Translations under genes and position numbers: made by a program
Assembly: GCF_028416595.1 (NCBI RefSeq)
Contig: NZ_JAMQKC010000018.1
Location: forward strand, 1-42,449
DNA: 42,449 nucleotides
DNA from: Aquibacillus salsiterrae
GTDB lineage: Bacteria; Bacillota; Bacilli; Bacillales; Amphibacillaceae
Direction of reading: 5' to 3'
Notes under the pieces: model-generated
Told to the model about the DNA's origin: nothing
The model's database searches: none
The model's input: the letters and a program-made list of their open reading frames with translations, nothing else
Part shown: in pieces, positions 6,984 to 13,696 of the stretch
Position numbering within the stretch: position 1 is the stretch's first letter
Layout of the letters: the number at the start of each line of letters is the position of its first letter

Positions 6984-7643
6984 ATGGGATTTTTAGACAA
7001 ACTATTTAGAAAACCAAAGGAGACGGATAATATGTCAAATGTAAAATTAGCTGTAGTTTTTTATAGCATGGGTGGAACAAACTATCAATTAGCAAAATGG
7101 GCGGAAGAAGGAGCAAAAGAAGTTGGTGCGGAGGTAAGAGTCTTAAAAGTTCAAGAATTAGCTCCACAATCGGTCATTGAGGGAAATGAAGTATGGAAAT
7201 CAACCGTCGATGCAACAAAAGACGTTCCAGTAGTGACATCAGATGATGTAGAGTGGGCAGATGCAATTATTTTCAGTACACCAACACGTTTCGGGAACAT
7301 GGCATCTCAAATGAAACAGTTTCTTGATACACAAGGTGCACTATGGGGAAGTGGTAAGACGGTTAATAAAGTTGTCAGTGCGATGTCTTCTGCGCAAAAC
7401 CCACATGGTGGTCAGGAAGCAACAATATTGTCATTATATACATCTATGATGCACTGGGGTGCGATCATTGCTGCACCTGGTTACACGGACCCAGTACTAT
7501 TTGGTGCAGGTGGAAATCCTTATGGAACAAGTGTAACAGTCGGCCAGGATGGTAAGATGATTGAAGATGTTGAAGCTGCAGTGAAACATCAAGCGAAACG
7601 TACTGTTACAGTAGCAGAATGGGTTGAAAAGGGAAATCAATAA
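6984..7643 (+). CDS. wrbA: NAD(P)H:quinone oxidoreductase, WrbA type
   Basis: A 219-residue flavodoxin-fold protein. The FMN phosphate loop is VVFYSMGGTNYQLA (about residues 27-40). TPTRFGNMASQMKQFLD and the PHGGQEATILSLYTSMMHWG segment are WrbA hallmarks. The enzyme reduces quinones by two electrons, avoiding semiquinones. Compared with typical ~200-residue WrbA it carries a 16-residue N-terminal extension (MGFLDKLFRKPKETDN); an internal ATG follows it, but AGAGGTGG is placed correctly for 6984. Operator-like palindromes upstream suggest it shares MhqR control with the dioxygenase. Confidence 0.9.
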   Translation: MGFLDKLFRKPKETDNMSNVKLAVVFYSMGGTNYQLAKWAEEGAKEVGAEVRVLKVQELAPQSVIEGNEVWKSTVDATKDVPVVTSDDVEWADAIIFSTPTRFGNMASQMKQFLDTQGALWGSGKTVNKVVSAMSSAQNPHGGQEATILSLYTSMMHWGAIIAAPGYTDPVLFGAGGNPYGTSVTVGQDGKMIEDVEAAVKHQAKRTVTVAEWVEKGNQ

Positions 7644-7657
7644 ATATTCGATATCGT

Positions 7658-7685
7658 AAAAGGCGCCAATCATTGGCTCCTTTTT
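7658..7685 (+). terminator. Terminator of the quinone reductase gene
   Basis: AAAAGG(C)GCCAAT pairs with ATTGGC(T)CCTTTT, giving a hairpin with a three-base loop that ends in a T-run. It sits 15 bases after the stop codon. Confidence 0.75.
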
Positions 7686-7824
7686 AAAAGATACAAAACT
7701 ATAAAAAGATTCAAGTGTGGATACCATCTTAGCAACAGCCACGTCCAGCTTCACCGCCCTGCGCATTTTTGGACCGAAAATCATTCAAATTGCCTTGTAA
7801 AATAACCACGGTACTTATTGATTA

Positions 7825-7882
7825 ATCCTCAATTTCGGGTCTGTGGGTAAATTGACCTATCCATAGACTCGAAATTCAGGAT
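7825..7882. repeat. Long imperfect hairpin (25-base arms)
   Basis: The arms 7825-7849 and 7858-7882 are complementary at 21 of 25 positions, and three of the four mismatches would be G-U pairs in one orientation. The loop is AATTGACC. It lies just downstream of the minus-strand RraA remnant but has no U-tract. It may be an old terminator or the footprint of a small palindromic element. Confidence 0.6.
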
Positions 7883-7891
7883 GATAAGAAA

Positions 7892-8113
7892 TTATTTCCC
7901 CTTGTCTAACATATTATTGATATACTTTATTATTTCATCAGGTTTTCCCGAGACTTTCTCATCACGAGCTATGTCTTTTTCAAGTTTTTCTTTTGATTTC
8001 TTAAGTACTTCTTGCTCCATGTTTTGTGGGACAACTACTACACCATTAACATAACATCGCCGATGATGATATCCCCAGGTTGGACAGAAATTCCGCCACT
8101 GATAGAGAAGGTT
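7892..8113 (-). pseudogene. RraA-like/aldolase-family protein, C-terminal fragment
   Basis: On the minus strand the sequence reads SGGISVQPGDIIIGD and, after a frameshift, NGVVVVPQNMEQEVLKKSKEKLEKD. This is the RraA-like fold (regulator of RNase E activity A and hydroxy-oxoadipate aldolases), where GD...DGVVVVP is the conserved core. The break is a five-base tandem duplication (ATGTT ATGTT near 8055), which shifts the frame between GD and NGVVVVP. The N-terminal two thirds are missing. It is clearly non-functional. Confidence 0.65.
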
Positions 8114-8142
8114 TAGTGAAGTTATACATTCCCCCAGACTAA

Positions 8143-8224
8143 TTTCTAATGGATACAAATGTTCTTATACGACTGCTAGTTAAGGATGATCCGAATAAAA
8201 ATGATAGAGAAGCTTGTAGAGAAA
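8143..8224 (+). pseudogene. Remnant of a second vapC gene
   Basis: About 80 bases are nearly identical to the start of the intact vapC at 3595-3690, including the codons for DTNVLIRLLVKDDPNK. There are a few substitutions (for example Leu-Ile-Asp became Leu-Met-Asp) and a short deletion. No antitoxin gene precedes it; instead it abuts the RraA remnant, so the junction is a recombination or deletion scar. Confidence 0.8.
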
Positions 8225-8464
8225 GCTAGTTATAAGTAAAAACTTTCTTATATCGGTTCAATGTGGGAGTTGAAAGATTGCAAAAAAGGTTATAGTATAA
8301 TCCTTGGGAGAAAAGCAAGTCAATAATTTAAAGATGTTAGTTTAGTGAGGGCTTAGCAATGTGGTTCACTTTTCTAAGAGATACTTCATTTTCTTATGAA
8401 TCTTCAATTTTTCCACATATTTATGTCCTATACTTATTTGAAAAGTAATAGAAGGAGGCACTAC

Positions 8465-9244
8465 ATGTACAAGGATCTGTTTAATATTTTTGGCTATACT
8501 GTGCAAACACATGGCGTTGTTTCGGTAATCGCGATCATGTTGGCATATGGGGTTGCACAAGTGCGAGTGAAAGGTACTCCGTTTGAGCAGCATTTAGATC
8601 GTTTTTTGGTATATGCAATTATTGGGGGAATTATAGGTGCGCGAATTTGGCACGTGTTTATTTTCCAATGGCCATACTTTTCCCAGAATCCAGGAGAAAT
8701 ATTGATGATATGGAAAGGTGGTATTTCGATACTTGGGGCAACGGTCGGTGGAATCGCCGTGCTAATCTGGTACAGTTATAAACATAAATTCAATTTTCTT
8801 GAGATTGCTGACTATTTGGCACCAGCATTGGTACTTGGTCAGGGGATTGGACGAGCTGCAGAGCTTTTAGCTGGTGATGTTTTTGGAAACCCAACTGGTG
8901 GAAATTATGGAATGGTTTATCCTGAGGGTACTGTTGCCTATTCCTATTTTGGTTCACAGCCGTTGTGGCCAGCTGATATATGGGAAGGACAGTTCCTTTT
9001 TGCCGTATTCGCTATACTCTACATCTTAAGTTCTAAAAACATACCAAAAGGATGGCTGTTTTTAACGTATATAATACTTTACTCGTTACAACGATTTATG
9101 TTTGAATTTCTTCGGGGAGACTCACCGAAATACTTCTTAAATCTATCTGCAGGACAATGGACAACGTTTTGGATTATTGTGCTAGCAGTAGTGTATGGAG
9201 CTTATCTTTATGTTCAACAAAAAAAGCTCGATGCAAAAAAATAA
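8465..9244 (+). CDS. Lgt-like integral membrane protein (probably not a standard Lgt)
   Basis: A 259-residue multi-spanning protein of the prolipoprotein diacylglyceryl transferase family; Lgt is normally about 270 residues. The second basic motif (QRFMFEFLRGDS, Arg217) and the Gly-Arg of the signature region (GIGR, Arg130) are present. By manual alignment, however, the usual GRxGNFIN is GRAAELLA, so the essential Asn is Glu133. The conserved His of the Gly-rich loop is Leu90 (GGISILGATVGG). ATG 8465 follows GAAGGAGG. It may be a specialised paralogue acting on another substrate. No lipoprotein-processing gene is adjacent. Confidence 0.78.
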   Translation: MYKDLFNIFGYTVQTHGVVSVIAIMLAYGVAQVRVKGTPFEQHLDRFLVYAIIGGIIGARIWHVFIFQWPYFSQNPGEILMIWKGGISILGATVGGIAVLIWYSYKHKFNFLEIADYLAPALVLGQGIGRAAELLAGDVFGNPTGGNYGMVYPEGTVAYSYFGSQPLWPADIWEGQFLFAVFAILYILSSKNIPKGWLFLTYIILYSLQRFMFEFLRGDSPKYFLNLSAGQWTTFWIIVLAVVYGAYLYVQQKKLDAKK

Positions 9245-9254
9245 CTATTCATCC

Positions 9255-9302
9255 GAAAAAACCCCGCTTCATTGCTATGAAATTTGAAGTTGGGGTTTTT
9301 AT
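9255..9302 (+). terminator. Terminator of the Lgt-like gene
   Basis: AAAAAACCCC(G)CTTCA pairs with TGAAG(TT)GGGGTTTTT around an A/T-rich loop, ending in five Ts. Confidence 0.8.
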
Positions 9303-9397
9303 ATCGTCTTAAAGTCATCTTCGGACATGAAGACAACTAACGGGTGCTAGAATAGTTTTTCTTCTAACTAAGGAGCGGTCGAAAGTTTTGTAAGTGA

Positions 9398-9434
9398 AAA
9401 GGCACAAATAGCATTTATAGCTATCTGTGTCTTT
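9398..9434 (+). other. Hairpin upstream of the small coiled-coil gene
   Basis: AAAGGCACAAATAGC (9398-9412) and GCTATCTGTGTCTTT (9420-9434) match at 13 of 15 positions around ATTTATA, followed by GTAATTTTT. It could be a terminator, or a leader element of the gene at 9485. A TATAAT at 9449-9454 lies just after it. Confidence 0.45.
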
Positions 9435-9484
9435 GTAATTTTTAATGGTATAATTAGATTAGATATCATGGTAAAGGTGATAAA

Positions 9485-9755
9485 GTGGATAAGCAAATTC
9501 TTGATTTACTTACTGAAATGAACAAAGAAATGAAAAGTATGAAGTCAGAAATGCAGAGTGTAAATTCAGAAATGAAAAGTATGAAATCAGAAATGCCATA
9601 ATAGATTTGACACAATCGAACGGAAGTTGGAAGGTGTTGGGGGACAGTTTGAATTAACGAATGAATCAAGAATTACTAACGTGGATTTTATTGCTGATAA
9701 GGTAAACAAGCTAGAAAGAGAACTTTATGTATTGAAAAATAAAAGTAATAACTAA
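9485..9755 (+). pseudogene. Short coiled-coil protein gene, frameshifted in its repeat
   Basis: GTG 9485 (AAAGGTGATAAA upstream) opens a frame reading DKQILDLLTEMNKEMKSM and then a repeated MKSMKSEM heptad-like pattern, which stops with TAA near 9599. One base out of frame, the sequence continues FDTIERKLEGVGGQFEL and DKVNKLERELYVLKNK to TAA at 9753-9755. Together they would form a ~90-residue coiled-coil protein like small hypothetical proteins common in Bacillaceae. The frame is lost by a single-base change exactly where the DNA repeat ends (about 9595). No function is known to me. Confidence 0.6.
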
Positions 9756-9779
9756 GAGTGCGAAAAGCGCTCTTTTTTT
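9756..9779 (+). terminator. Terminator after the coiled-coil gene
   Basis: GAGTGC GAAAA GCGCTC forms a short GC-rich hairpin (one G-T pair) followed by seven Ts. Confidence 0.75.
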
Positions 9780-9810
9780 GAAAGATAAGAAAGTATAAAA
9801 AAATCCAAGA

Positions 9811-9889
9811 GCTGTCTAGCGCAGGGCGCCCTGCGCTATTCTCACTTAAGCTTGTCGGGGGGGAGTAAGGCGCGACCTGCGCTATTCTA
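9811..9889. repeat. Degenerate copy of the GGCGCC dispersed repeat with a 22-bp palindrome
   Basis: The sequence TGTCTAGC...GGCGCC...CTTGTCGG...GCGC..TTCT follows the order of motifs in the dispersed repeat at 39028 and 42234, but shortened. It contains a perfect palindrome at 9817-9838 (TAGCGCAGGGC and its complement). It runs right up to the start codon of the AraC gene. Confidence 0.55.
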
Positions 9890-10774
9890 ATGAATAAAAT
9901 GAATGATTACAATTCATATGGATTTAAACTAAAGGGTGAGCATCAGACGCGTGTTGCGGGGATTCATTCAATAGGAAAGGAAAATAGATCCAATGAGTTA
10001 TATCAATGGGACGGACTAAGACGAAATGAGAGCGGGAGAATTGTCTTTCAATACACATTAGAAGGGCAAGGTGCGATTCGAATTGGAAAACAAACGCATC
10101 CTTTAAGTAAAGGTAAAGCTTTCTTCGTCGAAATTCCTAGTGATCACTGTTATTATTTGCCTGACGAATCCGTTCATTGGGAATTCATTTTTATTACGTT
10201 ATATGGACAAGAAGCCGCGCGTTATTATCAGGAAATTACCGAGAAACATGGCCACATTTTAGACTTGGAGACGAATGCTAGACCAATTAAACACATATTT
10301 CACTTATTACATAAAGTGGAAACAACGGGTATTCATCACGCGTATGAATTATCGGGCTATGCCTATAGTTTCTTAATGGAATGCATGCAGTTTTTTGAAC
10401 ATGACCAAAATAAAGTCGATAAGCTGCCAGTAGCTATCGCAAAAACAATTAAATTTATGGAGCAACAGTATCAAGAGGATTTAACATTGGCTGATCTTGT
10501 TGATGTATCTGGATTGTCCAAATACCATTTTACTAGATTGTTCCATAAAACGGTAGATGACACCCCAATCAAATATTTAACAAAATTACGAATGAATCAT
10601 GCCTTAGAGTTATTGCAAAATATGGACCTAACGATTGATGAAGTGGCGAGAAACGTAGGGTATGCTAACGCCAATTATTTTAGCAAAGTCTTTAAAAGTA
10701 TAGTAGATGTCACACCTAGTGAATATCGCAATAGTAAATCAATTATGCCGGTAAATCAGTTATTTCTTGATTAA
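9890..10774 (+). CDS. AraC-family transcription regulator, likely of melA
   Basis: A 294-residue regulator: N-terminal cupin-like sugar-sensing domain (about residues 20-130, including FQYTLEGQGAIRIG) and a C-terminal double helix-turn-helix (about 185-285: LTLADLVDVSGLSKYHFTRLF and IDEVARNVGYANANYFSKVFK segments). It is followed by melA on the same strand, so activation of alpha-galactoside use is likely. The start is uncertain: neither ATG 9890 nor ATG 9899 has a clear Shine-Dalgarno, because the dispersed repeat ends right before them. Expression may therefore be weak or depend on a leaderless-like start. Confidence 0.85.
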   Translation: MNKMNDYNSYGFKLKGEHQTRVAGIHSIGKENRSNELYQWDGLRRNESGRIVFQYTLEGQGAIRIGKQTHPLSKGKAFFVEIPSDHCYYLPDESVHWEFIFITLYGQEAARYYQEITEKHGHILDLETNARPIKHIFHLLHKVETTGIHHAYELSGYAYSFLMECMQFFEHDQNKVDKLPVAIAKTIKFMEQQYQEDLTLADLVDVSGLSKYHFTRLFHKTVDDTPIKYLTKLRMNHALELLQNMDLTIDEVARNVGYANANYFSKVFKSIVDVTPSEYRNSKSIMPVNQLFLD

Positions 10775-10837
10775 GAAATGAGCAATATTTTACTTATATT
10801 AAATTTTTTTACGATTGTAAAAACGCTTTCCTCCCCT

Positions 10838-10865
10838 TAATATTGTTGGTAAGACAACAATATTA
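10838..10865 (+). promoter_or_regulatory. Perfect 11-bp inverted repeat before melA (operator candidate)
   Basis: TAATATTGTTG (10838-10848) and CAACAATATTA (10855-10865) are exact inverted repeats with a six-base spacer. They lie 38 bases before the melA start and just after a cre-like AAAACGCTTTCC. It could be a regulator binding site or a leader hairpin. AraC proteins usually use direct repeats, so the binder is unclear. Confidence 0.5.
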
Positions 10866-10902
10866 GCATATGAATGATTGGAATATAAGGGGAGGAAAAA
10901 AT

Positions 10903-12201
10903 ATGTCTAAAATTACTTTTTTAGGAGCAGGAAGTACTGTGTTTGCCAAAAATGTACTTGGAGATTGTATGACAGTTGATGCGTTACAGGATTTTGAATT
11001 TGCTTTGTATGACATCGATCATGAGCGACTAAATGATTCAGAGATGATGTTAAATAACCTGAAGCAAAGCCTTAACTCGAATGTAACGGTAAAAGCCTAC
11101 CATGATCGCAAGGAAGCATTACGTGGTGCCAAATACATTGTTAATGCCATTCAAGTAGGTGGCTATGATCCGTGTACAATTACCGATTTTGAAATACCGA
11201 AAAAGTATGGCTTACGGCAAACCATAGCAGATACGTTAGGGATTGGTGGGATATTCCGGAATCTAAGAACCATCCCTGTCATGCAGGAATTTGCTCGAGA
11301 TATAAAGGAAGTTTGTCCAGATGCTTGGTTGTTGAACTACACAAATCCGATGGCAGTGTTAACGAATGTGATGCTGCGCGAGGGAATTAAGACGGTTGGT
11401 TTATGTCATAGTGTCCAAGTTTGCGCCGATCATTTGCTTGATTCCTTGGATATGCCGAAGGATAACATCCAATGGAAAATTGCCGGGATTAATCATATGG
11501 CGTGGTTGCTAGAAATTACTCGAAACGGTGAAGATTTATATCCAGAAATAAAGAAACGTGCGAAAGAGAAGCAAAAGGAAAAGCATCATGATATGGTTCG
11601 GTTTGAATTAATGGATAAGTTCGATTACTATGTAACAGAATCATCAGAGCATAATGCGGAATACCATCCATATTTTATTAAGAGTAACTATCCAGAGCTT
11701 ATAGAAAAATATAATATTCCATTAGATGAATATCCGAGACGTTGTATCAACCAAATTGAGGGTTGGAAAAAGATGCGAGACGACCTTGTCCACGATAAAA
11801 ATTTATACCACGAACGGACGCATGAATATGGATCTTATATTATCGAAGCAATGGAGACGGATAAACCATTTAAAATTGGTGGAAACGTATTGAATACGGG
11901 AAGACTAATAAGTAATTTGCCTGAAAACGCTGTGGTTGAAGTGCCGTGTTTAGTTGATGCTAGTGGTGTTACCCCAACCTATGTGGGCGATTTACCAGAG
12001 CAATGTGCAGCGTTAAATCGGACGAATATTAATACACAGTTATTAACTATCGAAGCTGCAATGACGCGAAAGAAGAGTAAGATCTATCAAGCAGCGATGC
12101 TCGATCCTCACACAGCAGCAGAGCTGTCTATTGATGATATCATTGCTCTATGTGATGATTTAATTGAAGAACACGGTGAATGGTTGCCAGAATATGAGTA
12201 G
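10903..12201 (+). CDS. melA: Alpha-galactosidase, glycoside hydrolase family 4 (MelA)
   Basis: A 432-residue GH4 enzyme, the same length as Bacillus MelA. The N-terminal NAD-binding fold starts ITFLGAGSTVFAKN. Metal-site residues Cys168-His169 (GLCHSVQ) and Asn197-His198 (GINHMAWLLE) are in place. GH4 enzymes need NAD+ and Mn2+ and cleave by oxidation and elimination at C3, here most likely of melibiose or raffinose-type alpha-galactosides, in the cytoplasm. ATG 10903 has GGGGAGG ten bases upstream. It is transcribed after the AraC gene and has its own terminator; no dedicated permease adjoins it. Confidence 0.92.
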   Translation: MSKITFLGAGSTVFAKNVLGDCMTVDALQDFEFALYDIDHERLNDSEMMLNNLKQSLNSNVTVKAYHDRKEALRGAKYIVNAIQVGGYDPCTITDFEIPKKYGLRQTIADTLGIGGIFRNLRTIPVMQEFARDIKEVCPDAWLLNYTNPMAVLTNVMLREGIKTVGLCHSVQVCADHLLDSLDMPKDNIQWKIAGINHMAWLLEITRNGEDLYPEIKKRAKEKQKEKHHDMVRFELMDKFDYYVTESSEHNAEYHPYFIKSNYPELIEKYNIPLDEYPRRCINQIEGWKKMRDDLVHDKNLYHERTHEYGSYIIEAMETDKPFKIGGNVLNTGRLISNLPENAVVEVPCLVDASGVTPTYVGDLPEQCAALNRTNINTQLLTIEAAMTRKKSKIYQAAMLDPHTAAELSIDDIIALCDDLIEEHGEWLPEYE

Positions 12202-12228
12202 GTAATAGTAGGTTTAACCCCAATTCTT

Positions 12229-12269
12229 AAAAAGGATCTCTTTCCTATCTGGTCAGAGATTCTTTTTTT
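12229..12269 (+). terminator. Terminator of melA
   Basis: AAAAAGGATCTCT pairs with AGAGATTCTTTTT across a 13-base loop and runs into seven Ts. Confidence 0.8.
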
Positions 12270-12369
12270 ATTGAAAAAAGATGTGTAAACTAGTATCTTG
12301 GCTGCAAAGATAGTATCATGATGGAAAGATATAAGCTTTAAGTTGTGATAAAAGAGAAGGGGCGAAAAC

Positions 12370-13326
12370 ATGAAAAAAATAATTGGAGTAGATTTAGGAG
12401 GCACCACGACAAAATTTGCCATATTGAATGAAGCGGGAGAGATAGAACAGAAATGGAGTATTTCTACCGATATTGAACGTGAGGGAATAAACATTGTTCC
12501 GAATATAATCGATTCAATCAATCAGCAACTAAGTCAAAGTGGACTGTCATCGACCGATGTTCTCGGAATTGGCATGGGTTCTCCTGGTTCAGTTGATATT
12601 GACAAGGGAACAGTGATAGGTGCTTATAATTTGAATTGGAAAACTTTGCAGCAAGTGAAAGAACAGATAGAGGCTGGCACCAGTATTCCTTTTTACATAG
12701 ATAACGATGCGAATGTAGCGGCATTGGGTGAACAGTGGAAGGGTGCTGGTGAAGGTAATGCCAATGTTGTCTTTATTACGTTAGGTACTGGTGTTGGCGG
12801 TGGAGTTGTTGCGGAAGGGAAACTTGTTCATGGTGCTGGCACTGCTGGTGAAATTGGTCATATGAATGTAGACCCGAATGGCTACGAATGTACGTGTGGA
12901 AATGTTGGCTGTTTAGAAACAGTTGCTAGTGCCACAGGTGTCGTTCACTTAGCACAAGATTATGCAGAGGGCTATGCTGGAGATTCCGAGTTAAAAGGCT
13001 TAATCGATCAGAAACAGGAAATAACTGCCAAAATAGTTTTTGATCAAGCAAAAAAACGCGACCCACTGGCTAAAAAGGTTGTTGATAAATTCTCGTTTTA
13101 TCTTGGCCTTGCTTGCGGCAATATTGCTAACATTTTAAGTCCGAATGCGATTGTGATTGGTGGTGGTGTATCAGCTGCCGGAGACGTATTAGTTGATGGT
13201 GTTAGAGAGTACTTCGAAAAGTATGCCTTTCCACCAGTAAAAACAAGTACAGAAATTAAACTAGCACAGCTAGGAAATGATGCAGGCGTGATTGGTGCAG
13301 GGTCATTAGTTAAAATGAGTAGATAA
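12370..13326 (+). CDS. glcK: ROK-family glucokinase
   Basis: A 318-residue ROK kinase: the phosphate loop DLGGTTTK (residues 8-15), catalytic Asp113 in IDNDANVA, GEIGH (160-164) and the zinc motif CTCGNVGC (174-181). It lacks an N-terminal DNA-binding domain, so it is an enzyme rather than a repressor. It phosphorylates glucose (possibly other hexoses) with ATP. The position after melA fits phosphorylation of sugars released from galactosides. ATG 12370 follows AGAAGGGGCG. It is flanked by terminators, so it forms its own unit. Housekeeping glucokinase versus a pathway-specific hexokinase cannot be decided. Confidence 0.85.
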   Translation: MKKIIGVDLGGTTTKFAILNEAGEIEQKWSISTDIEREGINIVPNIIDSINQQLSQSGLSSTDVLGIGMGSPGSVDIDKGTVIGAYNLNWKTLQQVKEQIEAGTSIPFYIDNDANVAALGEQWKGAGEGNANVVFITLGTGVGGGVVAEGKLVHGAGTAGEIGHMNVDPNGYECTCGNVGCLETVASATGVVHLAQDYAEGYAGDSELKGLIDQKQEITAKIVFDQAKKRDPLAKKVVDKFSFYLGLACGNIANILSPNAIVIGGGVSAAGDVLVDGVREYFEKYAFPPVKTSTEIKLAQLGNDAGVIGAGSLVKMSR

Positions 13327-13335
13327 AAATATAGG

Positions 13336-13390
13336 ATCAGGTACCGAAATTGGCAAATGTCGAATGAAGGTATCTGATATTTTTTTATTT
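13336..13390 (+). terminator. Terminator of the ROK glucokinase gene
   Basis: ATCAGGTACC (13336-13345) pairs with GGTATCTGAT (13369-13378), mostly Watson-Crick, then ATTTTTTTATTT. Confidence 0.8.
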
Positions 13391-13449
13391 ATAATAAAGT
13401 TTGTGATAATTAAAATTGTCGAAACATGAAAGCTTTTAAAATCATTTGT

Positions 13450-13463
13450 TGAAAGCGTTTACA
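13450..13463 (+). promoter_or_regulatory. cre site (CcpA operator)
   Basis: TGAAAGCGTTTACA fits the catabolite-responsive element consensus TGWNANCGNTNWCA fully. It lies 234 bases before the ROK repressor gene, suggesting that the downstream sugar cluster is repressed when preferred sugars are present. Confidence 0.75.
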
Positions 13464-13696
13464 ATAGGGGGAGGTTATTTTATACTTAATAAAACCATTA
13501 GAAAAAGAAAGTGGGCTCCATAATCCCTGTCAAAAATCTACTAGCATTATTGTCAAGATATTAGTTCATAACATGGCTGTCAATTACTCATTTAGATTAA
13601 GAAGTGGCACTCATTAATTTGTTAATAAAGGCAATGGAAAAAGATAGTGAATCTTTAAAAGCGATTGACGTAAATACCCTAGGAGGAATGAAATAG
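13464..13696 (+). other. Leader region between the cre site and the ROK repressor gene
   Basis: No intact gene is seen. A GGGGGAGG motif follows the cre site but no long frame starts after it. Short stretches look protein-like in different frames: NMAVNYSFRLRSGTH near 13570-13615, and ATG 13633 encoding MEKDSESLKAIDVNTLGGMK up to TAG 13694. This could be the wreck of a small gene or a leader peptide. The AGGAGG at 13681-13686 serves the next gene. Confidence 0.3.

Noticed and set aside
7735-7770. Another copy of the dispersed repeat (CCACGTCCAGC...CCGCCCTGCGC)
   Set aside because: Only short GC-rich pieces resemble the repeat; the order and spacing are too poor to call it.
9817-9838. The 22-bp palindrome as a recombination or attachment site
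   Set aside because: It is made of the same GCGC/GGCGCC motifs as the dispersed repeat and is better explained as part of a degenerate copy.
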